Source: an uncultured Ruminococcus sp. (lineage in GTDB: Bacteria > Bacillota > Clostridia > Oscillospirales > Acutalibacteraceae). Taken from it: a stretch of 12,882 nt of DNA. Below are positions 1 to 8,306 of the stretch, piece by piece. Position 1 is the first letter of the stretch. Each line of letters starts with the position of its first letter. Both the position numbers and the translations under genes were made by a program. The DNA lies in NCBI GenBank assembly GCA_902803585.1, contig CADCQO010000117.1, forward strand, positions 1 to 12,882, read 5' to 3'. The notes below the pieces were generated by a model. It saw only the letters and a list, made by a program, of their open reading frames with translations. It had not been told where the DNA came from and searched no databases.

Positions 1-360
1 AATCATCTGCCTACCAATTTTCTCAAGGCTACTTTTGAAAAGGTCTGGGAACTGGAGGGAGAAACGCTTGATCTGACCTGCAGGGATAAGTTCAGAACCA
101 AATCCAACTGTAACCAGTGGCTGATGAAGTTCTGGCAGCTGTGCGAAGGTGTTGCTGTGCCGAGGAGTGGAAAAATAGGGCATTGTTTCCATATCAAGGA
201 CAATATTTTTGAAGAAATGCTGCAGTCTATTGCAGGAGGAAGATACAAGCTTATCTGCGTAAATGATACGGTCGGTACAAGAGATTTCGAGCTGCAGAAA
301 CAACAGGTGATCGATGCGTTTGAAAAGCTTCTGCCGGAGAAATCAAGTTTTGAACTTTAA
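1..360 (+). CDS. Stealth-family sugar-phosphate transferase, C-terminal end (5' truncated by window)
   Basis: Reading frame 1 is open from the first base to the TAA at 358-360, giving the last 119 residues of a longer protein. Stealth proteins are capsule or exopolysaccharide phosphotransferases that move a sugar-1-phosphate onto a growing polymer in the cytoplasm. Visible here are the conserved region 3 block (PTNFLKATFEKVWE near residues 4-17, then FRTKSNCNQWLMKFWQL near 31-47) and the region 4 block (LICVNDT near residue 82, and the family's typical ending LPEKSSFE). The catalytic N-terminal regions lie outside the window, so activity cannot be judged. The next gene starts 44 bases downstream on the same strand, and both products act in surface-polymer assembly, which suggests one transcript. 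The family call is fairly secure; the donor sugar is unknown. Confidence 0.85.
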   Translation, partial: NHLPTNFLKATFEKVWELEGETLDLTCRDKFRTKSNCNQWLMKFWQLCEGVAVPRSGKIGHCFHIKDNIFEEMLQSIAGGRYKLICVNDTVGTRDFELQKQQVIDAFEKLLPEKSSFEL

Positions 361-404
361 ACCCAAAGGACGTTTGAGTTTGCCGCAGTGTAGGAGGAAT
401 TTTT

Positions 405-3119
405 ATGGAAATCAAGGACAATACGGAAGTCAATGAAACGACAGACGAAGAATACCCGTTTTTGTTTTCGGTGGTTATTCCCGTATATAATGTAGAACAG
501 TACCTTGCCGAAACACTCGATTCTGTCATCGGGCAGACAATAGGACTCGAAAATATACAGATTATTCTCATCAATGACGGCAGTCCCGACAACAGTGAAG
601 AAATTTGTCTGCAGTACCGTGACAGATATCCTGACAATATCACTTATGTCAAGCAGGAAAATGCCGGTGTTAGTGCTGCAAGAAACAACGGCATCAACTA
701 CATCAGGGGTAAGTATGTCAATTTTCTGGATTCAGACGACTGCTGGGAAAAAAACGCCTTCAAATGGGTGTATGCTTTCTTTCAAAAACACTATGATGAA
801 GTGGACGTTGTAGGTGCAAGAAAGAAATTTTTCGATGCGGCAAGCGGCTACCATCATCTTGACTATAAATTTTCGTCTACAAGAGTGATAGACCTTATTG
901 CTAATTATGAGATGATCCAGATGGATGTTACCGGAGCTTTCATCAAGGCGGAGGCTATCGGGGAACATCGTTTTTCTGAACATCTCAAATACGGTGAAGA
1001 TGCACAGTTCGTCAACTCTATTTTGCTGGAAAAGTGTAAGCTGGGTGTTGTCAAGGGCGCTGTTCACCGTTATCGTAAGAGAAAAAATGAATCCTCCGCT
1101 CTGCAGAATGAACTGCAGTCTGAGAGCTACTATTTTGACTCGCCGGTGTATTTTCATCTTGACCTGATAGAACAGTCCATGAAAAAGCACAACAGAGTCA
1201 TGGAGTTCATTCAGTACACCATCATGTATGACCTTCGCTGGAGAATTGCCAAACAGCTTGACAGCTTCCTTTCACAGGAAGAGCTTGACCGTTATCGTGA
1301 GCTTATCAATAAAATTCTCGTGAATATCTCTGATCGTATCATATGTATGCAGAAAAACATGGGTATAGGACAGAAAATATATGCCATGAATATCAAGTAC
1401 CGGCGCAATATCTCCAGAGAGTTTGAGTATGATCACGGCAAACTCCTGTTCCATAATATTTGTGTTATCAACCTTTTTGACCAGAAAAACCTTCTGACGG
1501 CGGACTTTTTGTACATCAGGGACGGTATGCTTCATATCGAGGGCAGAGATAATCTTCTGTTAGAACAGGGAGAATATGCAGTTTACGCAAGGGTAGACGG
1601 TGTGCTGTATGAGCCGAAACGCTTCTATGCACAGAAATATGACATCAATATTCTCGGCATGAAAGCTTATGATGGAAAAGGTGTGGCGTTTGAGGTGCCT
1701 ATCAAAGAGGATATTGAAACAAATATAGAGTTTATCATCAAGTTCCACGAGGAATTTGTCACAAGAATCTTTGTCACGCCCGGAAAATTCGCACACATTC
1801 CCTCAAAGAGCGGAAATGCAGGCTACTGGGTAACAGACGGCTATATTCTTCGCATCAGGGATAAGGTTATCAAGGTCACTCCCTTCAGCAAGGCACTTGT
1901 TGCCAGATATGAAAGCGACTACCGTACTTATCTCGAAAAATCAAAGCGGGGCTATCTTGTCAAATGGCGTATACTTTACCGGCTTCTGAAACGGTTTTAC
2001 AAGAATGTCTGGCTGATATCTGACCGCCCCGGCAAAGCAGGCGATAACGGCGAGCATCTTTTCAAATACATATGTGAGCATAAGCCCAAAGGCATCAAAC
2101 CATATTTTGTAATACAAAAGACCAGCGAAGATTATCAGAAAATGAAGAAGATCGGCAAGGTGGTGGATTTTGGCAGCGTTAAGTACCGCCTGCTGACGCT
2201 TTTTGCAAAAATGGTCATTTCTTCACAGGCAAGCGACTATGTTCTGAATCCTTTTGGCGGTGACTATGCGTATATGTCCGATCTGTACAATTACCGCTTC
2301 GCATTTTTGCAGCACGGCATCACGAAGGACGATATTTCCGGCTGGCTGAACAAGTTCAACAAGAATATCAGTATTTTTGTAACGGCAGGAAAACCGGAGT
2401 ATGATTCTATCCTTCAGGGTGAATACTTCTATGATGAAAGTGTCGTCAAGCTGACAGGCTTCCCAAGATTTGACAATCTGACAAGAATGGGCAGGAATGT
2501 TAAAAAAAGGGTACTGATTATTCCCACATGGCGCAAAACATTGAGCAAGTGTGTGGATCCCCGCACAGATACCAGCGTGTACTATGATAAGTTCAAGGAA
2601 AGCGATTTCTTCGCATTTTATAACAGCCTCATCAACCACCCCAGATTGCTGGAGTGTATGCGCAAAAAGGGTTATGAAGGGCTGTTCTGCCTGCACCCGC
2701 TGTTTACCGAACAGTATGTTGACTTTACAGAAAACGATGTTTTTCAGGTCAACAAGGGTTATGTCGATTATCAGAAACAGTTTGCAGAGTGTGCTTTGCT
2801 GGTAACCGACTTTTCCAGCGTATTCTTTGACTTTGGCTATCTGAAAAAGCCGGTCATCTATTCGCAGTTTGACAAGGAAGAGTTCTTTGCGGGACATTCC
2901 TATTCCGAGGGCTATTTCAGCTATGAAGAAAATGGTTTTGGACCCGTCTGCTACGATCTTGAAAGCACCGTCAGCGCTCTGATAAAGGAAATTGAAAATG
3001 ACTGCCGCAATGACCCGAAGTATATCAGCCGTGTAGAGGCATTTTATCCGTATTTTGACGAAAATAACTGTCAGCGCGTATACGAAAGCCTTTGTGCACT
3101 GAATGGGATAGAATCATGA
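405..3119 (+). CDS. Fused GT2 glycosyltransferase / CDP-glycerol (TagF-like) polyol-phosphate transferase
   Basis: This 904-residue protein starts at an ATG 7 bases after AGGAGG (392-397). Residues ~20-240 are a GT2 (GT-A) domain with VVIPVYN (23-29), the nucleotide-binding INDGS (D58), DSDD (109-112) and GEDAQF (197-202, probable catalytic acid). Residues ~530-890 are a CDP-glycerol glycerophosphotransferase domain: NVWLISDRPG (from 534), QHG (636-638), PTWR (707-710), LHPL (763-766) and VTDFSS (800-805), blocks typical of TagF/TagB-type wall teichoic acid polymerases. The region ~240-530 has no motif I can name. The inferred role is to add a sugar and a glycerol- or ribitol-phosphate to a wall-linked or capsular polymer on the cytoplasmic membrane face. 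The upstream Stealth gene supports a phosphate-bridged polymer. Glycerol versus ribitol cannot be told from motifs alone. Confidence 0.9.
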   Translation: MEIKDNTEVNETTDEEYPFLFSVVIPVYNVEQYLAETLDSVIGQTIGLENIQIILINDGSPDNSEEICLQYRDRYPDNITYVKQENAGVSAARNNGINYIRGKYVNFLDSDDCWEKNAFKWVYAFFQKHYDEVDVVGARKKFFDAASGYHHLDYKFSSTRVIDLIANYEMIQMDVTGAFIKAEAIGEHRFSEHLKYGEDAQFVNSILLEKCKLGVVKGAVHRYRKRKNESSALQNELQSESYYFDSPVYFHLDLIEQSMKKHNRVMEFIQYTIMYDLRWRIAKQLDSFLSQEELDRYRELINKILVNISDRIICMQKNMGIGQKIYAMNIKYRRNISREFEYDHGKLLFHNICVINLFDQKNLLTADFLYIRDGMLHIEGRDNLLLEQGEYAVYARVDGVLYEPKRFYAQKYDINILGMKAYDGKGVAFEVPIKEDIETNIEFIIKFHEEFVTRIFVTPGKFAHIPSKSGNAGYWVTDGYILRIRDKVIKVTPFSKALVARYESDYRTYLEKSKRGYLVKWRILYRLLKRFYKNVWLISDRPGKAGDNGEHLFKYICEHKPKGIKPYFVIQKTSEDYQKMKKIGKVVDFGSVKYRLLTLFAKMVISSQASDYVLNPFGGDYAYMSDLYNYRFAFLQHGITKDDISGWLNKFNKNISIFVTAGKPEYDSILQGEYFYDESVVKLTGFPRFDNLTRMGRNVKKRVLIIPTWRKTLSKCVDPRTDTSVYYDKFKESDFFAFYNSLINHPRLLECMRKKGYEGLFCLHPLFTEQYVDFTENDVFQVNKGYVDYQKQFAECALLVTDFSSVFFDFGYLKKPVIYSQFDKEEFFAGHSYSEGYFSYEENGFGPVCYDLESTVSALIKEIENDCRNDPKYISRVEAFYPYFDENNCQRVYESLCALNGIES

Positions 3120-3202
3120 GTCCGTCAGCGGAAACAGACCGTACCTTCCGGAAAAAATGATAATTGTTACAGATTTGAAACATTAAATTGTTGTCAAAAC
3201 AC

Positions 3203-3231
3203 TTGATATCTGTTTTTTGTTGGGGTAGAAT
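3203..3231 (+). promoter_or_regulatory. Sigma-A-type promoter for the MBOAT gene
   Basis: TTGATA (3203-3208) and TAGAAT (3226-3231) are separated by exactly 17 bases, both close to the sigma-A consensus. Transcription would start near 3238, leaving a leader of about 60 bases before the MBOAT start at 3300. The 180-base gap shows no convincing terminator for the preceding gene; only a weak 5-bp stem (3129-3133 with 3146-3150) is present. Read-through from upstream is therefore possible. Confidence 0.65.
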
Positions 3232-3299
3232 GAAGATACTGTTTTGTTTTGCGGACGTTTCGCAGAAATAAAAGAAAAAGGTTAGAAGGGAGAAATCAA

Positions 3300-4742
3300 A
3301 TGGTTTTCGCAGATTTATTTTTTCTCTACTGTTTTCTTCCCCTGTGTCTGCTGTGCTATTTTGTCAGCAGAAAGCTCAAGACGAAAAATTTTATATTGAT
3401 TATTTTTTCGCTGGTATTTTACGCATGGGGAGAACCGAGCTATGTGATCCTGCTGCTGCTGAGTGCTGTCGTCAACTGGTATATGGGCCGGCAGATAGGG
3501 CGGCATAAGGATACCAAAAAGGGAAAGATGATGCTGGGCGGTACGATCGCTTTCGACTTGCTGCTGCTGGTTATTTTCAAGTATACCGGCTTCCTTGTCG
3601 AAAATCTCAACGGCCTGCTTCATGTATCTATTCCCATTCCGCAGATTTCTCTGCCTATTGGTATCAGTTTCTTTACGTTTCAGGCAATTTCTTACGTTAT
3701 CGACTGTTCGTGGGATACTGTTAAGCCTCAGAAGTCTTTTTACAAGTTTCTGCTGTATTTATCGCTGTTTCCGCAGCTTATCGCAGGACCGATTGTCCGT
3801 TACAGCGTAGTAGAAAAGGAAATCGACAAACGCAAGGTAACGGTGGCAGATGTCAGCGAAGGTGCTATGCGCTTTATTGTCGGTCTTGCAAAGAAGGTTA
3901 TTATTGCCAATAACCTCTATGCTATCGTGAAGCAGTTCTATGGAGATGTCAATGCGAACCAGTATTCTGATATTTCTTCACTGTCTTTTCTCGGTACATG
4001 GTTTGTAGTGATCTGCTACTCGCTTTACGTTTATTTCGACTTCAGCGGTTATTCTGACATGGCAATCGGACTGGGCAGAATGTTCGGTTTCCACTTTGAT
4101 GAAAACTTCAAGTATCCGTTTATCTGTAAATCCATCAGCGAGTTCTGGCAGAGATGGCATATTTCCCTCAGTTCGTTCTTCCGTGATTATCTGTTCTATG
4201 TACCGATTTTCGGCAAGACAAGAAAGTATCTGAACCTGTTTCTGGTATGGTTCTGTACAGGTATGTGGCATGGAGCGGCATGGAACTATATTTTCTGGGG
4301 CTTGTACTTTGGTCTGTTCCTGCTGCTGGAAATCAAAATCGGCAAGAAGCGTATGAAGAAGTGGCCAAAGGTGCTGGCACATATTTACAGCAAATTTATT
4401 ATTGTTGTCGGTTTCGGTATTTTCTGCTTCTCAGACATGACCCAGTTGGGCAACTTCTTTATGAATATCAGCGGTGTCAGTATGTTCACTCACGGCAACG
4501 CCTTTGCTGATGCCGTCACATGGAGTGCCTGTGTCAAGAATATCTTTCTGGTACTTGCGGCGATTCTTGTTTCCATGCCGATTCTCCAGAAAATCAAGTA
4601 TTTCTTCTTTGAGTGGGGCAATAATACAGTGTATACAACAGGTAAGATGCTTGCCACAGCAGGCTGCCTGTATCTGTTGGTAACGTCTTCTATCCTTCTG
4701 GTAGACTCTACCAACAATCCGTTCCTGTACTTCCGTTTCTGA
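3300..4742 (+). CDS. MBOAT-family membrane O-acyltransferase (DltB/AlgI-like)
   Basis: The product is a 480-residue multi-spanning membrane protein. It contains the MBOAT blocks PIGISFFTFQ (119-128), an AGPIVRY segment, YFDFSGYSDMAIGLG, FWQRWHISLSSFFRDY (RWH at 285-287) and GMWHGAAWN with the presumed catalytic His324. DltB and AlgI use this fold to move an acyl group from a cytoplasmic carrier to an extracellular polymer. I chose ATG 3300 because AGAAGGGAG (3284-3292) sits 7 bases upstream and the product begins MVFADLFFLYCFLP, a typical MBOAT start. An in-frame TTG at 3249 has no such support. The DHHW gene begins 30 bases downstream, matching the DltB-DltD and AlgI-AlgJ pairing. The FkbH protein and carrier protein further on suggest the acyl donor is ACP-bound. 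Confidence 0.93.
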   Translation: MVFADLFFLYCFLPLCLLCYFVSRKLKTKNFILIIFSLVFYAWGEPSYVILLLLSAVVNWYMGRQIGRHKDTKKGKMMLGGTIAFDLLLLVIFKYTGFLVENLNGLLHVSIPIPQISLPIGISFFTFQAISYVIDCSWDTVKPQKSFYKFLLYLSLFPQLIAGPIVRYSVVEKEIDKRKVTVADVSEGAMRFIVGLAKKVIIANNLYAIVKQFYGDVNANQYSDISSLSFLGTWFVVICYSLYVYFDFSGYSDMAIGLGRMFGFHFDENFKYPFICKSISEFWQRWHISLSSFFRDYLFYVPIFGKTRKYLNLFLVWFCTGMWHGAAWNYIFWGLYFGLFLLLEIKIGKKRMKKWPKVLAHIYSKFIIVVGFGIFCFSDMTQLGNFFMNISGVSMFTHGNAFADAVTWSACVKNIFLVLAAILVSMPILQKIKYFFFEWGNNTVYTTGKMLATAGCLYLLVTSSILLVDSTNNPFLYFRF

Positions 4743-4772
4743 TGCGTGAAAAAACGAGATAGGAGGATATCT

Positions 4773-6368
4773 ATGGAAAATCTTCATAACAATCAGCTGC
4801 CGGAAGAGGAGCAGTATCCTGTTGAAGAAACGGTTTCTGAAGAACAGGCGGACTTTCTCACAAAAGACGACCATTATCAAAAAACGAAAAGTGATGAGCC
4901 GTTTCAGAGTGCACCGGAGCCACCCAAGAAAAAGTACAATTCCTACAAACGTGCGACAATCCGGCAGTTTTCATCTTTGATTTCTCTGCTCATCATGGTG
5001 CCGGTCTTTTTGCTGATCGTCATTTTCATGTGGTTTTTCCCTCGTTCAGAGGAGTCGTTAATTGAAAAACGCCGTCTGGCACAGTTTCCGACTTTCACGA
5101 TGGAAGACTATTTCAGCGGAAAATTCACAGCGGGTATCAATACATGGTTTACCGATACAGCACCGTATCGTGATGACCTGAAGAATGCAGGTAACAGCTT
5201 CAAAGGAATCTTTGGCATTACTACCGATGACAGCGTGAACTTTGTCGGTGATGTCAAAAAAGTACCGAAGAAAACGCCTCAGAAAAAACAGTCTTCTGCT
5301 CCTGAGGAAAGCAAAGCACCGGTAGAAGAGAGCAGTAAACCTGCGGAAAGCAAGCCGGAATCTTCCAAACAGGAAAGCTCCGGACAGGAAACGTCTTCCC
5401 GTAACTATCGTGACGAAGACGCAGATTATTCTGTTGAAAACGGCGTTGTTGTCGTTAATCAGGACGGTCATTACCGTGCGATGGAACTGTTCGGCGGCGG
5501 TTCAGGCAATGCCTATGTGGATTCACTGAACAGCCTTCGTTCCAGTGTGGGAAGTGATGTCAATATCTATTCCATGATCATTCCGCTGTCCTGCGAATAC
5601 TATCTGCCCGCTAACTATGCGGAATATTCCACCAATCAGAAGGATTATTTTGACGATGTGAACAGCCGTCTGACAGATGGTATCATAAAGGTGGATGCTT
5701 TGTCTGTCCTTTCACAGCATACAGCTGAACCGATTTACTGCCGCACCGACCACCATTGGATGCCGTTGGGCGCTTATTATGCGTCACAGGCTTTTGCAAA
5801 GGCGGCAGGTGTGGACTTCAAGGAACTCAGCACATTCAAGCCTGTTACGATTAGTGGCTTTGTCGGTACGATGTACGCTTTCTCAGGCGGTGACATCAAT
5901 ATCAAGAACGATCCTGAAGATTTTATTTACTATGTTCCCGATAATTATGAGAAGTGTCATACTGATTTTTACGATACTTCTTTCAATTTCGATTACACCG
6001 GCACTTACTTCAAGGAAGTGGGAGACCCTCAGTCCAATGCTTACCTGACTTTCTTCGGCGGTGATGAGCAGATTGTCAAGATCCGCACCAATGTCAAGAA
6101 CGGTAAGAAACTGGTGGTTATCAAGGACAGTTACGGCAACGCCGAACCGGGTTATCTGATGAACTCTTTTGAGGAAATTTACATTGTAGATATGCGCTAT
6201 TTCAATCTCAACCTCATCAGATTCATTAACGACCTCAACATTACCGATGTACTCTTTACGATGTGTACATTCTCTGCTTTCGGTGATAACTCCTATGGTT
6301 TGCCGGCACTTCTCACCCAGTCCCCCGATGAACCGATCATCGACACTTATGACCGTCAGCAAAGCTGA
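4773..6368 (+). CDS. DHHW-family (AlgJ-like) membrane-anchored SGNH-type protein, MBOAT partner
   Basis: This 531-residue protein starts at ATG 4773, 6 bases after AGGAGG (4761-4766); an in-frame GTG at 4746 lies upstream of that site and is rejected. Residues 1-65 are a hydrophilic, mostly acidic cytoplasmic tail, ~68-89 form one membrane helix, and ~161-211 are a low-complexity Ser/Lys/Glu/Pro linker. The C-terminal half is the extracellular catalytic-like domain, with DHHW at 326-329 and a possible nucleophile Ser453 in IKDSYGNA. In AlgJ-type proteins the DHH and Ser residues form an SGNH-like triad acting in polymer acetylation beside an MBOAT protein. This gene directly follows such an MBOAT gene. 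The long tail and linker are unusual additions. The domain call is firm; whether it performs the final acyl transfer, as AlgJ/X or DltD might, is inference. Confidence 0.9.
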   Translation: MENLHNNQLPEEEQYPVEETVSEEQADFLTKDDHYQKTKSDEPFQSAPEPPKKKYNSYKRATIRQFSSLISLLIMVPVFLLIVIFMWFFPRSEESLIEKRRLAQFPTFTMEDYFSGKFTAGINTWFTDTAPYRDDLKNAGNSFKGIFGITTDDSVNFVGDVKKVPKKTPQKKQSSAPEESKAPVEESSKPAESKPESSKQESSGQETSSRNYRDEDADYSVENGVVVVNQDGHYRAMELFGGGSGNAYVDSLNSLRSSVGSDVNIYSMIIPLSCEYYLPANYAEYSTNQKDYFDDVNSRLTDGIIKVDALSVLSQHTAEPIYCRTDHHWMPLGAYYASQAFAKAAGVDFKELSTFKPVTISGFVGTMYAFSGGDINIKNDPEDFIYYVPDNYEKCHTDFYDTSFNFDYTGTYFKEVGDPQSNAYLTFFGGDEQIVKIRTNVKNGKKLVVIKDSYGNAEPGYLMNSFEEIYIVDMRYFNLNLIRFINDLNITDVLFTMCTFSAFGDNSYGLPALLTQSPDEPIIDTYDRQQS

Positions 6369-6378
6369 AACATTACAC

Positions 6379-6404
6379 TTGGCACAGCATTTTCGCTCTG
6401 CCAA
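6379..6404 (+). repeat. Intercistronic imperfect hairpin between the DHHW and FkbH genes
   Basis: TTGGCA (6379-6384) pairs with TGCCAA (6399-6404). After one C-C mismatch, AGC pairs with GCT, leaving a 6-base loop. No T-run follows, so it is not a standard terminator. It ends 6 bases before the AAGGAG ribosome site of the FkbH gene and could influence mRNA stability or translation within the operon. Confidence 0.45.
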
Positions 6405-6424
6405 CATTAAAAGGAGAAAGTTTT

Positions 6425-8218
6425 GTGAAAGAACTGGAATATCCGTTTGATGCGGAATACATCATCAAAAAAAGAAAGTCGCTCAAAAGAGCATTACTGG
6501 CAGACGGCAGCAAGCGTCTGAAAAAGAAAATCGCTGTTTTCGGCGGTTCAACTACCAACGATATTGTGGTATATCTGGAATTGTTCTTACTGCATCAGGG
6601 TATCGAAGCAGAATTTTATCAGTCAGAGTATGCCCAGTACTGGCAGGATGCGATGTTCCCCAGTGAGGAACTGCTGCATTTTCAGCCGGATATCGTTTTT
6701 ATTCACACCACTAACCGCAATATCAGCCACTATCCTACCGTAAAAGATGACAAGCAGACTGTCGAAGAACTGCTGACAGCAGAATATGAGAAATTTGAAC
6801 AGATGTGGACAAAGATTGCGGAAACCTATCACTGCCCCATTATCCAGAATAACTTTGAGATGCCTTTTTATCGTCTGATGGGCAACAAGGATTGCAGCGA
6901 TTATCGTGGAAGGCTGAACTTCCTGACCCGTCTGAATGAAAAATTCTATGAGTATGCCGACAAAACAGAAGGCTTCTATATCAATGATATCAACTATGTT
7001 TCTGCCTGTTATGGCCTGAAAGAGTGGAGCGACCCCTTCTACTGGAATATGTACAAGTATGCGATGTGTGTTGATGCGATTCCCTCTTTCTCCTTCAATC
7101 TTTCCCATATCATCAAGTCGGTATTCGGCAAGAACAAAAAGGCTCTTGCGCTGGATCTTGATAATACCCTGTGGGGCGGTGTTGTCGGTGATGATGGAGT
7201 AGAGGGTATCCGTATCGGTCAGGAAACAGGCGAGTCACAGTCCTATTATGAGTTCCAGAGTTATATCAAGTCGCTCAAGGATTTGGGTATCATTCTGACA
7301 GTATGCTCTAAAAATGACCATGAAAATGCCATTGCAGGTCTGAATCACCCCGAAGGTGTACTCAAGCCGGAGGACTTTATCATTATCAAGGCAAACTGGG
7401 AGAATAAGGACCGCAATATTGTCGAGATTGCATCAGAATTGAATATTCTGCCCGATTCCATTGTTTTTGTAGACGATAACCCTGCTGAGAGAGCGATTGT
7501 CAGCGTACAGGTCAGCGGAGTCAGTGCGCCGGAGATGGACGGTGTAGAAAATTATATTATGACTTTGGACCGGAACGGTTATTTTGAAGTAACAACCTTC
7601 AACGAGGACGATCTCAAGCGCAACGAAATGTATAAAGCAAATGCGCAGAGAGCCGCACAGCAGGCGACTTTTGCGGATTATCAGGAATATCTGAAAAGTC
7701 TGGAAATGACAGCTGTCATAGATGATTTTATGCCGGTTTATTTACAGCGCATCACACAGCTTTCCAACAAGAGCAACCAGTTTAACGTAACTACCAAGCG
7801 TTATACGCCTACCGAAATGGAAGAGGTTTATCACAGCAGCGAGTATATCCGTCTTTACGGGAAACTGGTGGATAAATTTGGCGATAACGGTGTCGTGTCC
7901 GTTGTTATCGGTAAAAAAGACGGTGCTGTGCTGAACATGGAATTATGGCTGATGAGCTGCCGTGTGCTGAAAAGAGACATGGAGCTGGCAATGCTGGACA
8001 GATTGGTAGAACGCTGCCGTGAACAGGGTATCAGCACAATCAGAGGCTACTACTATCCCACCGCCAAAAATAACATGGTGCGTGAATTGTACAAATTTTT
8101 TGGCTTTACGAAAATCAGCGAGGACGAAGCGGGTAATACTGTCTGGGAGCTTTCAACAGATGGTTATGAGAACCGCAACCATGTTATCAAGGTAGAGGAC
8201 AATACAGCGCTGAAATAA
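6425..8218 (+). CDS. FkbH-like HAD-IIIC family protein (probable glyceryl-ACP forming enzyme)
   Basis: The 597-residue product starts at GTG 6425, 8 bases after AAGGAG (6411-6416). The first ATGs lie far downstream, so GTG is the credible start. Residues ~30-230 are the N-terminal SGNH-like domain seen in long FkbH proteins (FGGSTTND from 39). The central HAD-IIIC domain has DLDNTLWGG (D244 and D246 as the usual nucleophile and acid), TVCSKND (C294, K296) and VDDNPAER (349-356). The C-terminal ~400-585 region is GNAT-like, ending in YYPTAKNNMVRELYKFFGF. In polyketide pathways FkbH enzymes dephosphorylate 1,3-bisphosphoglycerate and transfer glyceryl to an ACP. A free carrier protein is the next gene, 88 bases on, fitting that role. 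The substrate here is inferred; another phosphorylated C3 acid cannot be excluded. Confidence 0.9.
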   Translation: MKELEYPFDAEYIIKKRKSLKRALLADGSKRLKKKIAVFGGSTTNDIVVYLELFLLHQGIEAEFYQSEYAQYWQDAMFPSEELLHFQPDIVFIHTTNRNISHYPTVKDDKQTVEELLTAEYEKFEQMWTKIAETYHCPIIQNNFEMPFYRLMGNKDCSDYRGRLNFLTRLNEKFYEYADKTEGFYINDINYVSACYGLKEWSDPFYWNMYKYAMCVDAIPSFSFNLSHIIKSVFGKNKKALALDLDNTLWGGVVGDDGVEGIRIGQETGESQSYYEFQSYIKSLKDLGIILTVCSKNDHENAIAGLNHPEGVLKPEDFIIIKANWENKDRNIVEIASELNILPDSIVFVDDNPAERAIVSVQVSGVSAPEMDGVENYIMTLDRNGYFEVTTFNEDDLKRNEMYKANAQRAAQQATFADYQEYLKSLEMTAVIDDFMPVYLQRITQLSNKSNQFNVTTKRYTPTEMEEVYHSSEYIRLYGKLVDKFGDNGVVSVVIGKKDGAVLNMELWLMSCRVLKRDMELAMLDRLVERCREQGISTIRGYYYPTAKNNMVRELYKFFGFTKISEDEAGNTVWELSTDGYENRNHVIKVEDNTALK

Positions 8219-8228
8219 TTCTCGCAAA

Positions 8229-8243
8229 TTTCTTTGAAAGAAA
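8229..8243. repeat. Perfect 15-bp palindrome upstream of the ACP gene (candidate operator)
   Basis: TTTCTTTGAAAGAAA has 7-bp arms around a central G. It lies just upstream of, and overlaps, the expected -35 position for the TAGAAT box at 8265-8270. A protein-binding site is plausible; the regulator is unknown. Confidence 0.4.
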
Positions 8244-8264
8244 AATAATCGGGCGCTTTTTGGG

Positions 8265-8270
8265 TAGAAT
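8265..8270 (+). promoter_or_regulatory. Candidate -10 element for the ACP gene
   Basis: TAGAAT sits in the context GGGTAGAATG, the same 10 bases found at the -10 of the MBOAT promoter (3223-3232). No good -35 occurs 16-18 bases upstream (the bases there read AAAATA); TTGAAA at 8234-8239 is 25 bases away. If real, the promoter is weak or activator-dependent. A second weak option is TTTTTG (8257-8262) with TATTAT-like sequence near 8280. Confidence 0.35.
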
Positions 8271-8306
8271 GGTAGATGTTATTATAACACAAAGGAGAGA
8301 AAGACA

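Noticed and set aside
124..360. A 78-residue gene starting at ATG 124
   Set aside because: The same frame is open to base 1 with Stealth-family sequence before this Met, so it is an internal Met of a truncated gene.
2223..2897. 224-codon open frame on the minus strand
   Set aside because: It is fully inside the conserved TagF-like domain of the plus-strand gene and shows no motif of its own.
3129..3153. Possible terminator after the GT2-TagF gene
   Set aside because: Only a 5-bp stem with a 12-base loop and no T-run.
3249..3299. Longer MBOAT protein from TTG 3249
   Set aside because: The added residues are basic and unlike MBOAT starts, and a good ribosome site precedes ATG 3300.
4746..4772. 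Longer DHHW protein from GTG 4746
   Set aside because: This stretch contains the AGGAGG that serves ATG 4773.
5883..6407. 174-codon open frame on the minus strand
   Set aside because: It is antisense to the C-terminal domain of the DHHW protein and has no motif or start signal.
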